Shown piece by piece: positions 1 through 7,340 of a stretch of 26,291 bases of DNA; the first letter of the stretch is position 1; each line of letters opens with the position of its first letter. The notes under the pieces are model-generated. The model worked only from the letters and a program-made list of their open reading frames with translations, was not told where the DNA came from and did not search any database. The DNA lies in assembly GCA_041485285.1 (NCBI GenBank), contig JBGPJF010000029.1, forward strand, positions 1 to 26,291, in the 5' to 3' direction. The position numbers and the translations under genes were made by a program. Source of the stretch: DATEUP01 sp041485285 (GTDB lineage Archaea > Thermoplasmatota > DTKX01 > DATEUP01).

Positions 1-284
1 AAGGCGGGCCACGCGGCCTGCAGTTGAGACGACACGAAATAGAGCTGTCCGTACTTCGGCCCGCCGACCGTGACAAGGCCGTTGCGCTGCAGGATGCGAA
101 GGTGGTAGCGCATTGTCGTGTAGTCGAGCCCGGTGGCCTGGGCGAGCTTCGCGGCGTTGCGTGGCTCGCGACGGATCTCGCGAACAATCTGGATCCTGGC
201 TGGGCCCCCGAGGCTAGAGCCGAAGAGCCACCAGAGTATTCGCTCGGTGCCGTCCACGAGATCAGGGGGCGAGATGTCCGGCAA
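1..284 (-). CDS. Winged-helix (ArsR-like) transcriptional regulator, 3' end cut by window edge
   Basis: The reverse strand encodes a helix-turn-helix protein that runs off the left edge. About 94 residues are visible. Residues ~27-80 form a classic winged helix: a first helix (ARIQIVREI), the HTH (NAAKLAQATGLDYTTMRYHL, recognition helix DYTTMRYHLRIL) and a beta wing (GLVTVGGPKYGQLYFV). This is the ArsR-like type common in archaea. It diverges from the ABC exporter operon starting at 436, so it may regulate it. The start is uncertain: the frame has a stop just upstream, leaving TTG at 284 or GTG at 257. An ATG in another frame (MSKPQ, then stop) lies just upstream, so a one-base frameshift at the N-terminus is possible. 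The family call is firm; the target and start are inference. Confidence 0.75.
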   Translation of the reverse strand, partial: MPDISPPDLVDGTERILWWLFGSSLGGPARIQIVREIRREPRNAAKLAQATGLDYTTMRYHLRILQRNGLVTVGGPKYGQLYFVSSQLQAAWPA

Positions 285-398
285 GTCATTGAGGTTTGCT
301 CATTGGCGCTCGTGGGCCATCGATGGGCGCTACGTCGGCGGATCGTACCAAAGCTTGCTGGCCCGGGCCAACGAAATTCACTATCGAATTTGGAAAAC

Positions 399-405
399 CC
401 TTATC
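399..405 (+). promoter_or_regulatory. Putative TATA-like box for the ABC exporter operon
   Basis: CCTTATC lies about 34 bp before the ATG at 436, in a locally AT-richer patch that begins with GGAAAA. The same CCTTATC core occurs about 29 bp before the NYN gene start at 14495 on the other strand, which supports it as a local TATA variant. Weak on its own. Confidence 0.35.
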
Positions 406-435
406 TGTCCTTCCGGCAGGGTCGGCCCCGTTTCC

Positions 436-1719
436 ATGTCGATGATCACCCGCGCCTCCAGGAACCTCTCGCGCACGAAGGTGAGGTCGGCCGCCGTCGT
501 CCTGATCGTCGGGCTCAGCCTCGGCGTGTTCCTCACCATGACCATCGTGGAGGCCAATATCTCGGCGCAGGCGTCCGAGGCATCCGGCGCCGTCGACACC
601 ACGCTCACCGTGCGGCCCGCGGGCGCCTTCGGCTTCTTCTCCTCCGCGGAGATGAACGAAAGCGTCCTCTCGACGATAGAGGGCGTTGCTCACGTTGAGG
701 GGGCGCAGCCGGTCATCCTCGCTCGCGAGGGAGGCGGGGCGCCTCCCCAAGGCGGCGGCGGGCCCGGCGGCCCCGGGGCCTTCGCGCGTGTCGTGCTCGT
801 GCAAGGCGAGGATCCGGCGCTCCCGCTCGTGGTCTTCGGGGGAGGCACGCTTTCGATCACCGAGGGGCGCACCCTCGCAGCTGCCGACAATCTGAGCGCC
901 GTGGCCCTAGTGGGGTCGAGCTACGCGTCGAACAACAACTACGTCGTCGGGTCCTCCTTCGCGTTGAACGGAACCATCTTCACCGTCGTTGGAATCTACT
1001 CGACCGGGAACCAGTTCGGCGACAACGGGGTGCTCATCCCCTACGCGCTCGCGAAAACGACTTACAACGCGTCGGGCCCGACGACCGTGTATGTGAAGGT
1101 GGACGAGCCGGGCAACATGGAGCCAGCGCAGGCGGACCTCAACGCAACCCTGGGGGACGGGTACGACGTCGTGCCGCTGTCGCAGAACCAGGGGCAGGCG
1201 ATCCAGAACGCGGTGAACGCAATCCGGGGCTCGAGCGAGCTTGGCTCGCTGACCTCGCTTGCCACCGCCTTCGGGGTGCTCGCGTTCGTGATGGCGTGGG
1301 CCACCCGCGAGCGCCGGACGGAGATTGGCGTCATGCGGGCGATCGGATTCGGCCGCGGCAAGCTCATCGCGCAGTTCATGGCGGAGGCGGCCACCCTCGC
1401 GGTGGGAGGGTTCCTTGTCAGTCTGGTCGTAGTGGTCTGGCTTGGACCTTCCATTGCAGGGTTTGTGGCCGGCAGTCAGGCGGCAACCACCCCCACCGCC
1501 GGCCCGGGAGGCACGCCCGGCAGCGGACCGGGCGGCGGCGGGTTCGGGGGGGCGCAGTTCCTGGTGCCCAGCCTCGTTTCGGGCATGGACTTCTCTCTCC
1601 AGCCCAGCGTCGTCCTCGTGGCCCTCGGGGCTGCGCTTGGCACCGCGGTCGCAGGCAGCGTTTTCCCCCTCATTCGGTCGGTCCGCATGCGGCCATCGGA
1701 GGCGCTCCGCGATGAATGA
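436..1719 (+). CDS. MacB/FtsX-type ABC transporter permease
   Basis: This 428-residue membrane protein is the permease of a MacB/LolCE-type (type VII) ABC exporter. It has one N-terminal membrane helix (~16-40, AAVVLIVGLSLGVFLTMTIV), a large external domain, and three C-terminal helices (~270-295, ~315-345, ~395-420). The FtsX cytoplasmic motif RRTEIGVMRAIGFGRGKLI follows the second helix. Such proteins couple ATP use to mechanical movement of an external domain rather than moving substrate through the membrane. ATG 436 is chosen because it sits directly before the first helix; residues further upstream in the frame look non-coding. Two glycine/proline-rich loops (~100-115 and ~353-372) are unusual insertions in the external parts. 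The stop overlaps the ATPase start (ATGA), so the two genes are translationally coupled. The substrate is unknown. Confidence 0.9.
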   Translation: MSMITRASRNLSRTKVRSAAVVLIVGLSLGVFLTMTIVEANISAQASEASGAVDTTLTVRPAGAFGFFSSAEMNESVLSTIEGVAHVEGAQPVILAREGGGAPPQGGGGPGGPGAFARVVLVQGEDPALPLVVFGGGTLSITEGRTLAAADNLSAVALVGSSYASNNNYVVGSSFALNGTIFTVVGIYSTGNQFGDNGVLIPYALAKTTYNASGPTTVYVKVDEPGNMEPAQADLNATLGDGYDVVPLSQNQGQAIQNAVNAIRGSSELGSLTSLATAFGVLAFVMAWATRERRTEIGVMRAIGFGRGKLIAQFMAEAATLAVGGFLVSLVVVVWLGPSIAGFVAGSQAATTPTAGPGGTPGSGPGGGGFGGAQFLVPSLVSGMDFSLQPSVVLVALGAALGTAVAGSVFPLIRSVRMRPSEALRDE

Positions 1720-2464
1720 GGCGACGACCGAGGACGTCGTCGTCCTCGACGCGGTCGAGAAGACCTACCGCATGCGGGGGGCAGCAGAGGAAGTCCAGGC
1801 GCTCCGGGGCGTCTCGATGCGGATACCGAAAGGGGCCGCCGTGTCCGTCCGCGGGAAGAGCGGGAGCGGCAAGAGCACCCTTCTCGCGCTCATCGGCGCG
1901 CTCGACACGCCAACCTCCGGCACGGTGGTGGTGGCGGGCAAGGACCTCTCCCAACTAGGCGACCGCGCGCTCACGCGCTACCGCGCGCGGACGGTGGGGT
2001 TCATTTTCCAAAGGTTCCACCTGATTCCGACGCTCTCGGCGGTCGAAAACGTCGAGCTCGCGATGGAAGCGGCCGGTATCCCGAAAGGCGACCGGCGAAA
2101 GCGGGCGCTCGAACTTCTCGCATCCGTCGAGCTCAACAAGCGCGCGCGGCACCGGCCAAACCGCCTCAGTGGTGGGGAACAACAACGCGTGGCGATTGCC
2201 CGCGCTCTGGCCAATGGCCCTGCCGTGATCCTGGCCGACGAGCCGACGGGAAACCTCGACAGCGAGACGGGCGAGACGGCCATAGAGCACCTGATAGCCC
2301 TGAGCCGAGAGCACGGCGTGACGTTGATAGTTGCAACCCACGACAATGAGCTTTCGAAACGATGTGCCTACCTGTTCCGCATGAAGGACGGCCAGGTGGA
2401 GGCGCGCAATGAGGCGGCGAGAGGGGCGCTTGACCGTCAGCCGAATCACGGGGCGAGTGACTAA
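1712..2464 (+). CDS. ABC transporter ATP-binding protein (LolD/MacB-type)
   Basis: This 250-residue ATPase powers the permease encoded just upstream. All ABC motifs are present: Walker A GKSGSGKST (48-56), Q-loop Gln100 in FIFQRFHLIPTLSAVENV, signature LSGGEQQR (152-159), Walker B VILADEP with Glu177, D-loop NLD (181-183) and switch His210 (VATHD). Length and motifs fit the LolD/MacB/FtsE class. ATG 1712 overlaps the permease stop by eight bases, giving the usual operon coupling; an upstream extension would lie wholly inside the permease gene. The C-terminal tail (~231-250) is polar and probably disordered. Catalytic residues look intact. Confidence 0.95.
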   Translation: MNEATTEDVVVLDAVEKTYRMRGAAEEVQALRGVSMRIPKGAAVSVRGKSGSGKSTLLALIGALDTPTSGTVVVAGKDLSQLGDRALTRYRARTVGFIFQRFHLIPTLSAVENVELAMEAAGIPKGDRRKRALELLASVELNKRARHRPNRLSGGEQQRVAIARALANGPAVILADEPTGNLDSETGETAIEHLIALSREHGVTLIVATHDNELSKRCAYLFRMKDGQVEARNEAARGALDRQPNHGASD

Positions 2465-2651
2465 TCACCGCGTCGTCGCCACATGCTTCTATGCATCGAC
2501 CACACCTTCGGTAAGTTCAGCGGGGAGGTCCGTTAGGCTTACGCCTCTGAGCGCACGAGCCTTCGTCCGGGGCAACCTGCGGGATTCATGGCCGGGCTCA
2601 CTGGCGGGCCGGGGTTTGAACCCATCTCGGTCCACATCCCTGCGGGAGCAC
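2465..2651. other. Intergenic region between converging genes
   Basis: About 187 bp separate the stop of the ABC ATPase from the stop of the stalk-protein gene on the opposite strand. No gene is seen. It holds a short palindrome GGGTTTGAACCC (2612-2623), which on the minus strand resembles a tRNA T-arm, but no complete tRNA can be folded around it. Confidence 0.5.
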
Positions 2652-4922
2652 TCATTTCTCCACCGCTTCGGGCCCATCGGGGCCCTTGCGCCTGCCCTTA
2701 ACGCGCCCCATCAGGATCGCTCCGACGGCGGCGGCCGCCAGCACGAGGACGAGCAGGGTGAGCAGCGAAATCTGGCCCTGGAGCCCCGCGAGGCTGCGGT
2801 CGGTGTTGTTCGCTTGCTGGCGCGAGGCGTTGTCGGAGGCGCGGGAGGCGGCTAGGTCCGCGCGTGTCTGGTTGAGGTCGCGCGAAAGGTTGGCGCTGTC
2901 GGCGCGAAGCGCCGCGAGCGTTTCGTTCGTCGCGTTCAGCTGCGCGCGCAGGCGCGCGGCTTCGGACGCGGCGGAGGCGGAGGCGTTGCGCGAGGCGTTG
3001 AGGGCCGCGGCGTCCTTCGAGAGGTTGGCCTGCACGGCGGCGATCGAGGAAAGTGCGGCGGTAAGGTCGGCCGACGAGGCGGTGAGCTGGGTGGAGAGGT
3101 CGGCAACGGCCGCGTTGCTCGCGTTGAGGTCGGCGCGCGTTTGGTTCAGGGCCGAAAGCGCGGCGCTCAGCTGCGCCGACAGGTTCGCGATGCTCGCATT
3201 GGCCGAATCGAGCCACACGCCGTCGCGCACGAGCTCGGCGAGCGTCGCGTTAAGCTCCGCCTGGACGGCGGCAAGCTGCGCGTTCGTGTTGTTGAGGAGC
3301 GCCGACAGGTTCGCGATCTGTGCAAGGGCGGCGGCAAGCTGCGCCTGGAGCGGCGGCACGGGGTCATTGTAGGTGATGATCACAATCAGGGTGCCGTTGT
3401 TCCCTGCGGCGTCGCGCGCGGTGAGGTTGATCGAGTTCAGCCCTGGGTAGAGCGCGACGGTGACGTTGAAGGTGCCGTTGGCCCCGAGCATAACCTGCAT
3501 TCCGTTCACGGTGAAGGTGGCGCCAACCTCGGTGCTGCCGTTCACCCACGCGGCGGAGCGGTTCGTGGCGGAGGGGTTGGACGCGGGCGTCACGAGCGTG
3601 ATGGCGGGCGGCGTCGTGTCGGGCGGCACGGCATAGACGCGCGCGTAGACGCTGTTCTTCACACCGTCGTCTTGAATCCAGAGGGCCACGGCGTTCCCGG
3701 GCCCCCAGGCGGCCATGGTCGTTGACACGGCGCGCCCCGCGGCGTTTTCGAGCGGCCCCGAGGTGCCCCACCCCGTCCCCTGGAGGTACACAATCACGTT
3801 GAGGTCCTCAGGCGGTATCCCCGTGTGCCACCCGACCCACGCGTTTCCAGCCGCGTCGACGGCGACGACCGGCTCCCGTGCTTCGGTCGCGTTGTTTGCG
3901 TCGACCTGTGTGGCGGCCGCCCACCCCGACCCGGAACGGTACCACCGCGCATAAGCGCGGTCCTGAGCGCCGTTGTTCGACGAATACGCGGCGAGGAAAT
4001 CGCCGGAGCGCGTGGCGCCGATCGACGGCGTCCAGGAATTGAAGGCGCTGCCGTCGATGACCTGGGCGTCCCCCCAGCCGCCGCCGGGCGTGAAGTGGGC
4101 GGCCCAGGTGTTCGCAAGGGTCCCGTTGTACTTGTAAAACCCGAACATCGCATCGCCGTTGGCGGAAACGGCCAGGCTCGGGCCCCATGTGATGGCCGTG
4201 GGATTCCCGGGCGTCTTGATTTCCGTCGCGTTGCCCCAGCCGGCGCCGGGCACATAACGCAAGCCGAACCAATGGTAGTCGGAGGCCGCGTACGTGCGCA
4301 GCGCCACGACCGCGTCGCCGGCGTCGTCGGCCCCCACGCGCGCGAGGTCGGCAAGCTGGGTGCCGTTCGAGAAAATCGTCGTCTCGCCGCCCCAGCCAAG
4401 GCCTGCGGTCCACCGGCGTGCGTGGATCGAGGTGCCGACCGCTGCGCCGTTGTGCACCCACACGGCGGTCGTGTTTCCGCCCGCGTCGGCGGCTGCAAAC
4501 GGGTAGAGCGAATCGTTGTCGATGCCCGGGCCGATCATCGTGGCGTTTTGCCAGCCCGAGCCGATGTCGTAGCGGGCCGCGAATACGTTGAAGAAGGAGC
4601 CGTTCCACTGATTCCACACGACGGTCGCGTTCCCACCGGGGTCAACGGCCATCTGCGGGGAGAGCGCGTCGCCGGTGTCGTCCGACTCGAGGAGCGTCGG
4701 GGCCGACCATCCGCCGCTCGGGGTGTACCGCGACGCGAAGATGCTGACGGTCGTGTTGGCGAACGAGAACGCGGCGAACAGGTTCCCGGCGGCGTCGGCG
4801 CCGCCGGCAAGGTAGCCCGCGCTCCGCGTGTTGTCGCCCTCGACGGTCATGACCGAAGACCAAAGGGCGGCTTCTCCCGGGAGCGAGAGCGGCAGCAGGA
4901 GCAGCACGGATGCGACCGCCAC
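2652..4922 (-). CDS. Membrane-anchored surface stalk protein: propeller-like head, Ig-like domain, glyco-rich coiled coil
   Basis: The protein (756 residues from GTG 4922) looks exported and anchored by one C-terminal helix. A hydrophobic N-terminus (VASVLLLLPLSLPGEA) acts as signal. Residues ~20-430 are repeats of about 50-60 residues with the pattern RY.PG.GW...I, then P.VAVDA.GNA.VVW, likely propeller blades. Residues ~431-518 form an Ig-like domain of the type FTVNGMQV...GTFNVTVAL...LTARDAAGN. Residues ~523-714 are an Ala/Leu-rich coiled coil with about 16 NxS/T sequons. A membrane helix (~717-739) and a basic tail (GRVKGRRKG) follow. The start is uncertain: ATG 5102 would overlap the MOSC gene and give a long odd leader, so GTG 4922 is preferred, with a weak AT patch (4951-4956) about 30 bp upstream. 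It is likely an S-layer-associated or adhesive protein; the ligand is unknown. Confidence 0.8.
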   Translation of the reverse strand: MAVASVLLLLPLSLPGEAALWSSVMTVEGDNTRSAGYLAGGADAAGNLFAAFSFANTTVSIFASRYTPSGGWSAPTLLESDDTGDALSPQMAVDPGGNATVVWNQWNGSFFNVFAARYDIGSGWQNATMIGPGIDNDSLYPFAAADAGGNTTAVWVHNGAAVGTSIHARRWTAGLGWGGETTIFSNGTQLADLARVGADDAGDAVVALRTYAASDYHWFGLRYVPGAGWGNATEIKTPGNPTAITWGPSLAVSANGDAMFGFYKYNGTLANTWAAHFTPGGGWGDAQVIDGSAFNSWTPSIGATRSGDFLAAYSSNNGAQDRAYARWYRSGSGWAAATQVDANNATEAREPVVAVDAAGNAWVGWHTGIPPEDLNVIVYLQGTGWGTSGPLENAAGRAVSTTMAAWGPGNAVALWIQDDGVKNSVYARVYAVPPDTTPPAITLVTPASNPSATNRSAAWVNGSTEVGATFTVNGMQVMLGANGTFNVTVALYPGLNSINLTARDAAGNNGTLIVIITYNDPVPPLQAQLAAALAQIANLSALLNNTNAQLAAVQAELNATLAELVRDGVWLDSANASIANLSAQLSAALSALNQTRADLNASNAAVADLSTQLTASSADLTAALSSIAAVQANLSKDAAALNASRNASASAASEAARLRAQLNATNETLAALRADSANLSRDLNQTRADLAASRASDNASRQQANNTDRSLAGLQGQISLLTLLVLVLAAAAVGAILMGRVKGRRKGPDGPEAVEK

Positions 4923-5043
4923 GATGCGGCGCGAGGTGTGTACAGCGTCGCTTATGGGCTCACCTGCGCCACAAGAGATCGAACGGGCCCAGGAAATAGT
5001 TGTGGGTGGGGGGAGCGAAACAGTGGGAAGCCGATTCGGCCCG

Positions 5044-5604
5044 TCAGGCGTCGTCGTCGCCTTCGAGCGCCTCGGCGAAAGCGCCCGCAACCGTCGGCCC
5101 ATCCGGGGATCGCGTCGACAGCCGGACCGCGTCGCCCGCCGCGATCACGCCCTCGCGGACGACGGCTAAGTAGAATCCAGACCGCCCGCTCTGCGCGAAC
5201 TGCTTCACGAACGCCTGCGTGCCGAACTTGTTCCCGAGCTTGAAGCACGGGAAGCGCGGCTGCGTGACCTCGAAGAGCGCGGTCCCCGCCTCGAGGTGGT
5301 CGCCGATGCGGACGTCGTTTTCGACGAGCCCCTCAGTGGTCAGGTTCTCGCCGAAGGCGCCCCACGCGAGGTCGCTGCGCCGAAGCTCGCGCGACCACGG
5401 CGCGTAGTGTTCGCTGGGGTAGGCGTAGACCGCCTTGCGGGGCCCGCCGTGGACGCGCAGGTCGGCCTGGCCGTCGCCCTCGAGGGCGAGCGTGCGGACC
5501 TTTACGGGGCCGGAGACAGCGGCCTTGTAGATGCCCGTCTGGACCACGCGCCCTGACCAGTCGACGGCTTTGGGGCGGCCGACGTTGACGGAGATCACCT
5601 TCAC
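5044..5604 (-). CDS. MOSC domain-containing protein (YiiM-like)
   Basis: This 186-residue protein is a stand-alone MOSC domain, the fold that carries sulfur or hydroxylamine-reducing chemistry on a molybdenum cofactor. Key features are the HGG motif (52-54, in DLRVHGGPRKAVYAYP), GAFGENLTTEGL (82-93), the IGD turn (100-102) and the conserved cysteine Cys120 in TQPRFPCFKLGNKF, which would ligate the cofactor. The arrangement matches the YiiM subgroup (about 200 residues), whose members reduce N-hydroxylated bases. The start is GTG 5604, because the codons match the family N-terminus and an in-frame stop lies upstream. The protein is cytoplasmic. It diverges from the regulator at 5791. The family is certain; the exact substrate is inferred. 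Confidence 0.92.
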   Translation of the reverse strand: MKVISVNVGRPKAVDWSGRVVQTGIYKAAVSGPVKVRTLALEGDGQADLRVHGGPRKAVYAYPSEHYAPWSRELRRSDLAWGAFGENLTTEGLVENDVRIGDHLEAGTALFEVTQPRFPCFKLGNKFGTQAFVKQFAQSGRSGFYLAVVREGVIAAGDAVRLSTRSPDGPTVAGAFAEALEGDDDA

Positions 5605-5700
5605 GACGACGCCTCGTCATGCATTCGAGGGGGCGCTGGAAAAGGCTTGGGTCTGCGCCTCGCCGGCCGGCGCGGGCGTTTCGCCGTCACCGGGGACGGG

Positions 5701-5731
5701 CCCTCCCCGAAGGGAGGGGGCCGCGGGGCCC
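5701..5731 (+). other. Two adjacent perfect hairpins
   Basis: Two GC-rich inverted repeats abut: CCCTCCC-CGAA-GGGAGGG (5701-5718, 7-bp stem) and GGGCC-GCGG-GGCCC (5718-5731, 5-bp stem). They lie between the divergent MOSC gene and the winged-helix/nucleotidyltransferase operon. No T-tract follows, so a standard terminator is not shown. They may insulate the two transcription units or bind protein. Confidence 0.5.
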
Positions 5732-5758
5732 TTCGTGGCTTACTAAAATTAAGCAATG

Positions 5759-5765
5759 TTTATTA
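5759..5765 (+). promoter_or_regulatory. TATA box of the winged-helix/nucleotidyltransferase operon
   Basis: TTTATTA sits about 29 bp before ATG 5791 in the only strongly AT-rich stretch of the region (5741-5789). The spacing predicts a transcript starting at or just before the ATG, that is, a leaderless mRNA. Confidence 0.6.
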
Positions 5766-5780
5766 CCTAATTATGGTAAT
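5762..5780 (+). promoter_or_regulatory. Palindromic operator ATTACC-N7-GGTAAT
   Basis: A perfect 6-bp inverted repeat (5762-5767 and 5775-5780) with a 7-bp AT-rich centre overlaps the TATA box and extends towards the predicted transcription start. A dimer bound here would block the promoter. The first gene encodes a winged-helix protein, so autorepression is the natural reading. Confidence 0.6.
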
Positions 5781-5790
5781 GAATTGAACC

Positions 5791-6261
5791 ATGCGTCGTC
5801 CGATGCAAGGCCCGGCGGAATCCCTCTTTGGCAGCCGAACGCGCGCGCTCGTACTGGGATTTCTGGCGCAGGCCTCCAAGCCGGTAACGGCGTACGCGAT
5901 TTCCAAAGCGCTCGCCCTCGGGGTCTCGAACGTGTACCCCGAGGTGAGGCGGCTCGAGGCGAGTAGCATTGTGGGGACGCGCCTGGATGCGAAGGGTAGC
6001 AAGACCTACTTCCTGGGAGACGAAGACCTGCGCCGTTTCCTGCTCAGGATAGTGCCGGTCATGACCGCGGAGGAGTGGTTTTCCCCAGCTCAAGTCGAAG
6101 CGCGCCGCGAGGGGATCGAGCGAGCAAAAAAAATGGACGTCCGGGTGACGCCGGTTCGGGGGAGGCGCGGGAAGCGACCCTTTGATGCCGAATTTCGCCG
6201 TCCGCGTTCGAAGGACCGGGCCGTGGCCCACCTCAAGCAACCTGGAAGCGTGGGTCGATGA
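5791..6261 (+). CDS. Winged-helix DNA-binding protein, putative antitoxin of a nucleotidyltransferase pair
   Basis: This 156-residue protein has an N-terminal winged helix (~10-85): helix RTRALVLGFLAQ, then PVTAYAISKAL, then recognition helix SNVYPEVRRLEASSIV, and a wing (GTRLDAKGSKTYFLG). The C-terminal half (~86-156) is basic and low in recognisable structure (RGRRGKRPF, RRPRSKDR). Its stop overlaps the nucleotidyltransferase start (ATGA), so the two are translationally coupled. In AbiE-type systems an N-terminal winged-helix antitoxin (AbiEi) precedes the nucleotidyltransferase toxin and represses its own promoter at inverted repeats. The palindrome at 5762-5780 fits that. I cannot show homology to AbiEi beyond the fold and gene order, so the antitoxin role is inference. 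Confidence 0.78.
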   Translation: MRRPMQGPAESLFGSRTRALVLGFLAQASKPVTAYAISKALALGVSNVYPEVRRLEASSIVGTRLDAKGSKTYFLGDEDLRRFLLRIVPVMTAEEWFSPAQVEARREGIERAKKMDVRVTPVRGRRGKRPFDAEFRRPRSKDRAVAHLKQPGSVGR

Positions 6262-6854
6262 AGCCGGAAATCTCCTACGACGAACTTGTGGCCCGCCTCG
6301 CCGCGGCCCCGGATGAAACGACTCGGCGGCTGTTCTTTGCGGCTACCCTGGCCTCGGCGGCTGGGATGCGGGGGGAGCAGTTCATCGTGGTCGGTGGTTC
6401 CGCAATCGAGTTGTACACCTCCGGTGAGTACACATCAGCGGACATTGACATCGTTGCGGTCGACTCCAAGCTTGTCCGATCCATCCTGGAATCATGGGGC
6501 TTCAGCCGCGCGGGACGGGGCCTTGAGAGCAAGGCGCTGCGGCTGTTTGTTGACCTCGTCAAGTACCCGTACACGGGGAGCGTGGCGCGGCTTCGCCCCA
6601 TGGGCACGCCGTACGGCGCGGTCCAGGTTGCCGCGGTGGAGGACCTGATTGTCAAGCGCTTGTTGTCGACCCGTTTTTGGAAGGTGGCAGGTGACCTGGA
6701 GCATGCGAAGATGCTCGCGTACCAGTACTATCAGAGCATTGACTGGGTCTACCTCGAGGAGTACGCGCGCAGGGAGGAGGTCCTGGACATTGCACAGGAT
6801 CTGCGGGCCGCGGCTCGCAAGGCGCGAGAACCCCACGAGACACCACAAAAGTGA
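6258..6854 (+). CDS. AbiEii/DUF6036-like nucleotidyltransferase, putative toxin
   Basis: This 198-residue protein has the minimal nucleotidyltransferase core: the motif GGSA (46-49, in QFIVVGGSAIELYT), followed about 13 residues later by the metal-binding pair Asp62-x-Asp64 (TSADIDIVAV), and a third candidate Asp99 (RLFVDLVKYP). The motif VEDLIVKRL (128-136) matches the conserved acidic-lysine helix of AbiEii/DUF6036-like enzymes. Such proteins transfer nucleotides to tRNA, other RNAs or proteins and act as type IV toxins or in phage defence. The active site looks complete. The gene overlaps the winged-helix gene by four bases and likely shares its leaderless transcript. It could instead be a housekeeping MNT-type protein, but the coupling to a DNA-binding partner favours toxin-antitoxin. 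Confidence 0.82.
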   Translation: MKPEISYDELVARLAAAPDETTRRLFFAATLASAAGMRGEQFIVVGGSAIELYTSGEYTSADIDIVAVDSKLVRSILESWGFSRAGRGLESKALRLFVDLVKYPYTGSVARLRPMGTPYGAVQVAAVEDLIVKRLLSTRFWKVAGDLEHAKMLAYQYYQSIDWVYLEEYARREEVLDIAQDLRAAARKAREPHETPQK

Positions 6855-6889
6855 TGGGCGCCGCAGATTTTCCAGGGGCTTGATCAGTC

Positions 6890-7276
6890 ATGAACGGCAA
6901 ATCCAAGTCGAAACCCCCTCAGAACGGCCCCTACAAGGAATTCTACGCGGACGGCTCGCTCGCGTGCGTGGGCGCGTACAAGGACGGCAAGCCGTCGGGC
7001 CTGTGGAAATATTACCTGAAGAACGGGCGGCTGAAGGCGAGCGGGAAGCTCGTGGCGGGAAAATGCGAGGGCCCGTGGAAGTGGTGGCGCGAGAACGGCA
7101 AGCCGCTGCAGTTCGGGCAGTTCAAGGCCGGGAAGCAGGAGGGCGTGTGGAAGCGGTTCTACCCGACGGGGAAGCTGTACGATGTGGGGGTGTGGAAGGC
7201 GGGGAAGAAGGTCGGGGAGTGGAAGGTTTACGGGAAGGACGGGAAAGTGAAGAAGACGCACAAGTACCGCGGGTGA
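6890..7276 (+). CDS. YwqK-like / MORN-2 repeat protein
   Basis: This small protein (128 residues) is made almost wholly of a repeat with an exact 24-residue period. Units begin at residues 13, 37, 61, 85 and 109 with GPYK, GLWK, GPWK, GVWK and GEWK. Each unit follows G.WK.(Y/F)..(D/N/T)GKL...G.(Y/W)KAGK. This is the MORN_2 pattern of the YwqK family, some members of which have been annotated as antitoxins in polymorphic-toxin loci. No signal peptide is visible, and the protein is lysine-rich and probably cytoplasmic. It lies 35 bp after the nucleotidyltransferase on the same strand, so co-transcription is possible. Whether it belongs to that toxin-antitoxin unit is unknown. Confidence 0.85.
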   Translation: MNGKSKSKPPQNGPYKEFYADGSLACVGAYKDGKPSGLWKYYLKNGRLKASGKLVAGKCEGPWKWWRENGKPLQFGQFKAGKQEGVWKRFYPTGKLYDVGVWKAGKKVGEWKVYGKDGKVKKTHKYRG

Positions 7277-7296
7277 GGCGCCCCACGTCAGAATCG

Positions 7297-7335
7297 CTAA
7301 ATAGAATCCGCCACGTCGACTCCCCTACAGGAGTG
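7297..7335 (+). promoter_or_regulatory. Promoter and ribosome binding site of the VOC gene
   Basis: A TATA-like CTAAATAG (7297-7304) is followed about 27 bp later by the Shine-Dalgarno sequence AGGAGTG (7329-7335), five bases before TTG 7341. The SD decides in favour of the TTG start. Confidence 0.55.
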
Positions 7336-7340
7336 AACTA

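Noticed and set aside
2602..2650. tRNA-like 3' half on the minus strand (GGGTTCAAACCCC followed by GGCCCGCCA, with a TCCCGCAGGGA variable-arm-like stem before it).
   Set aside because: The T-stem has a mismatch at its outer pair, the spacing between the variable-like arm and T-arm is too long, and no matching 5' acceptor or D-arm is found upstream, where the sequence is the end of the stalk-protein gene. It could be an integration remnant, but the evidence is too thin.
2686..3372. Long plus-strand open frame of 228 codons opposite the coiled-coil stalk.
   Set aside because: It is antisense to a well-supported protein. Its Ala/Arg/Ser-rich translation mirrors the repeated coiled-coil codons and shows no domain.
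3825..5243. 472-codon plus-strand frame across the stalk and MOSC genes.
   Set aside because: It overlaps two solid minus-strand genes and its translation is low-complexity Arg/Gly/Ala typical of a GC-rich shadow.
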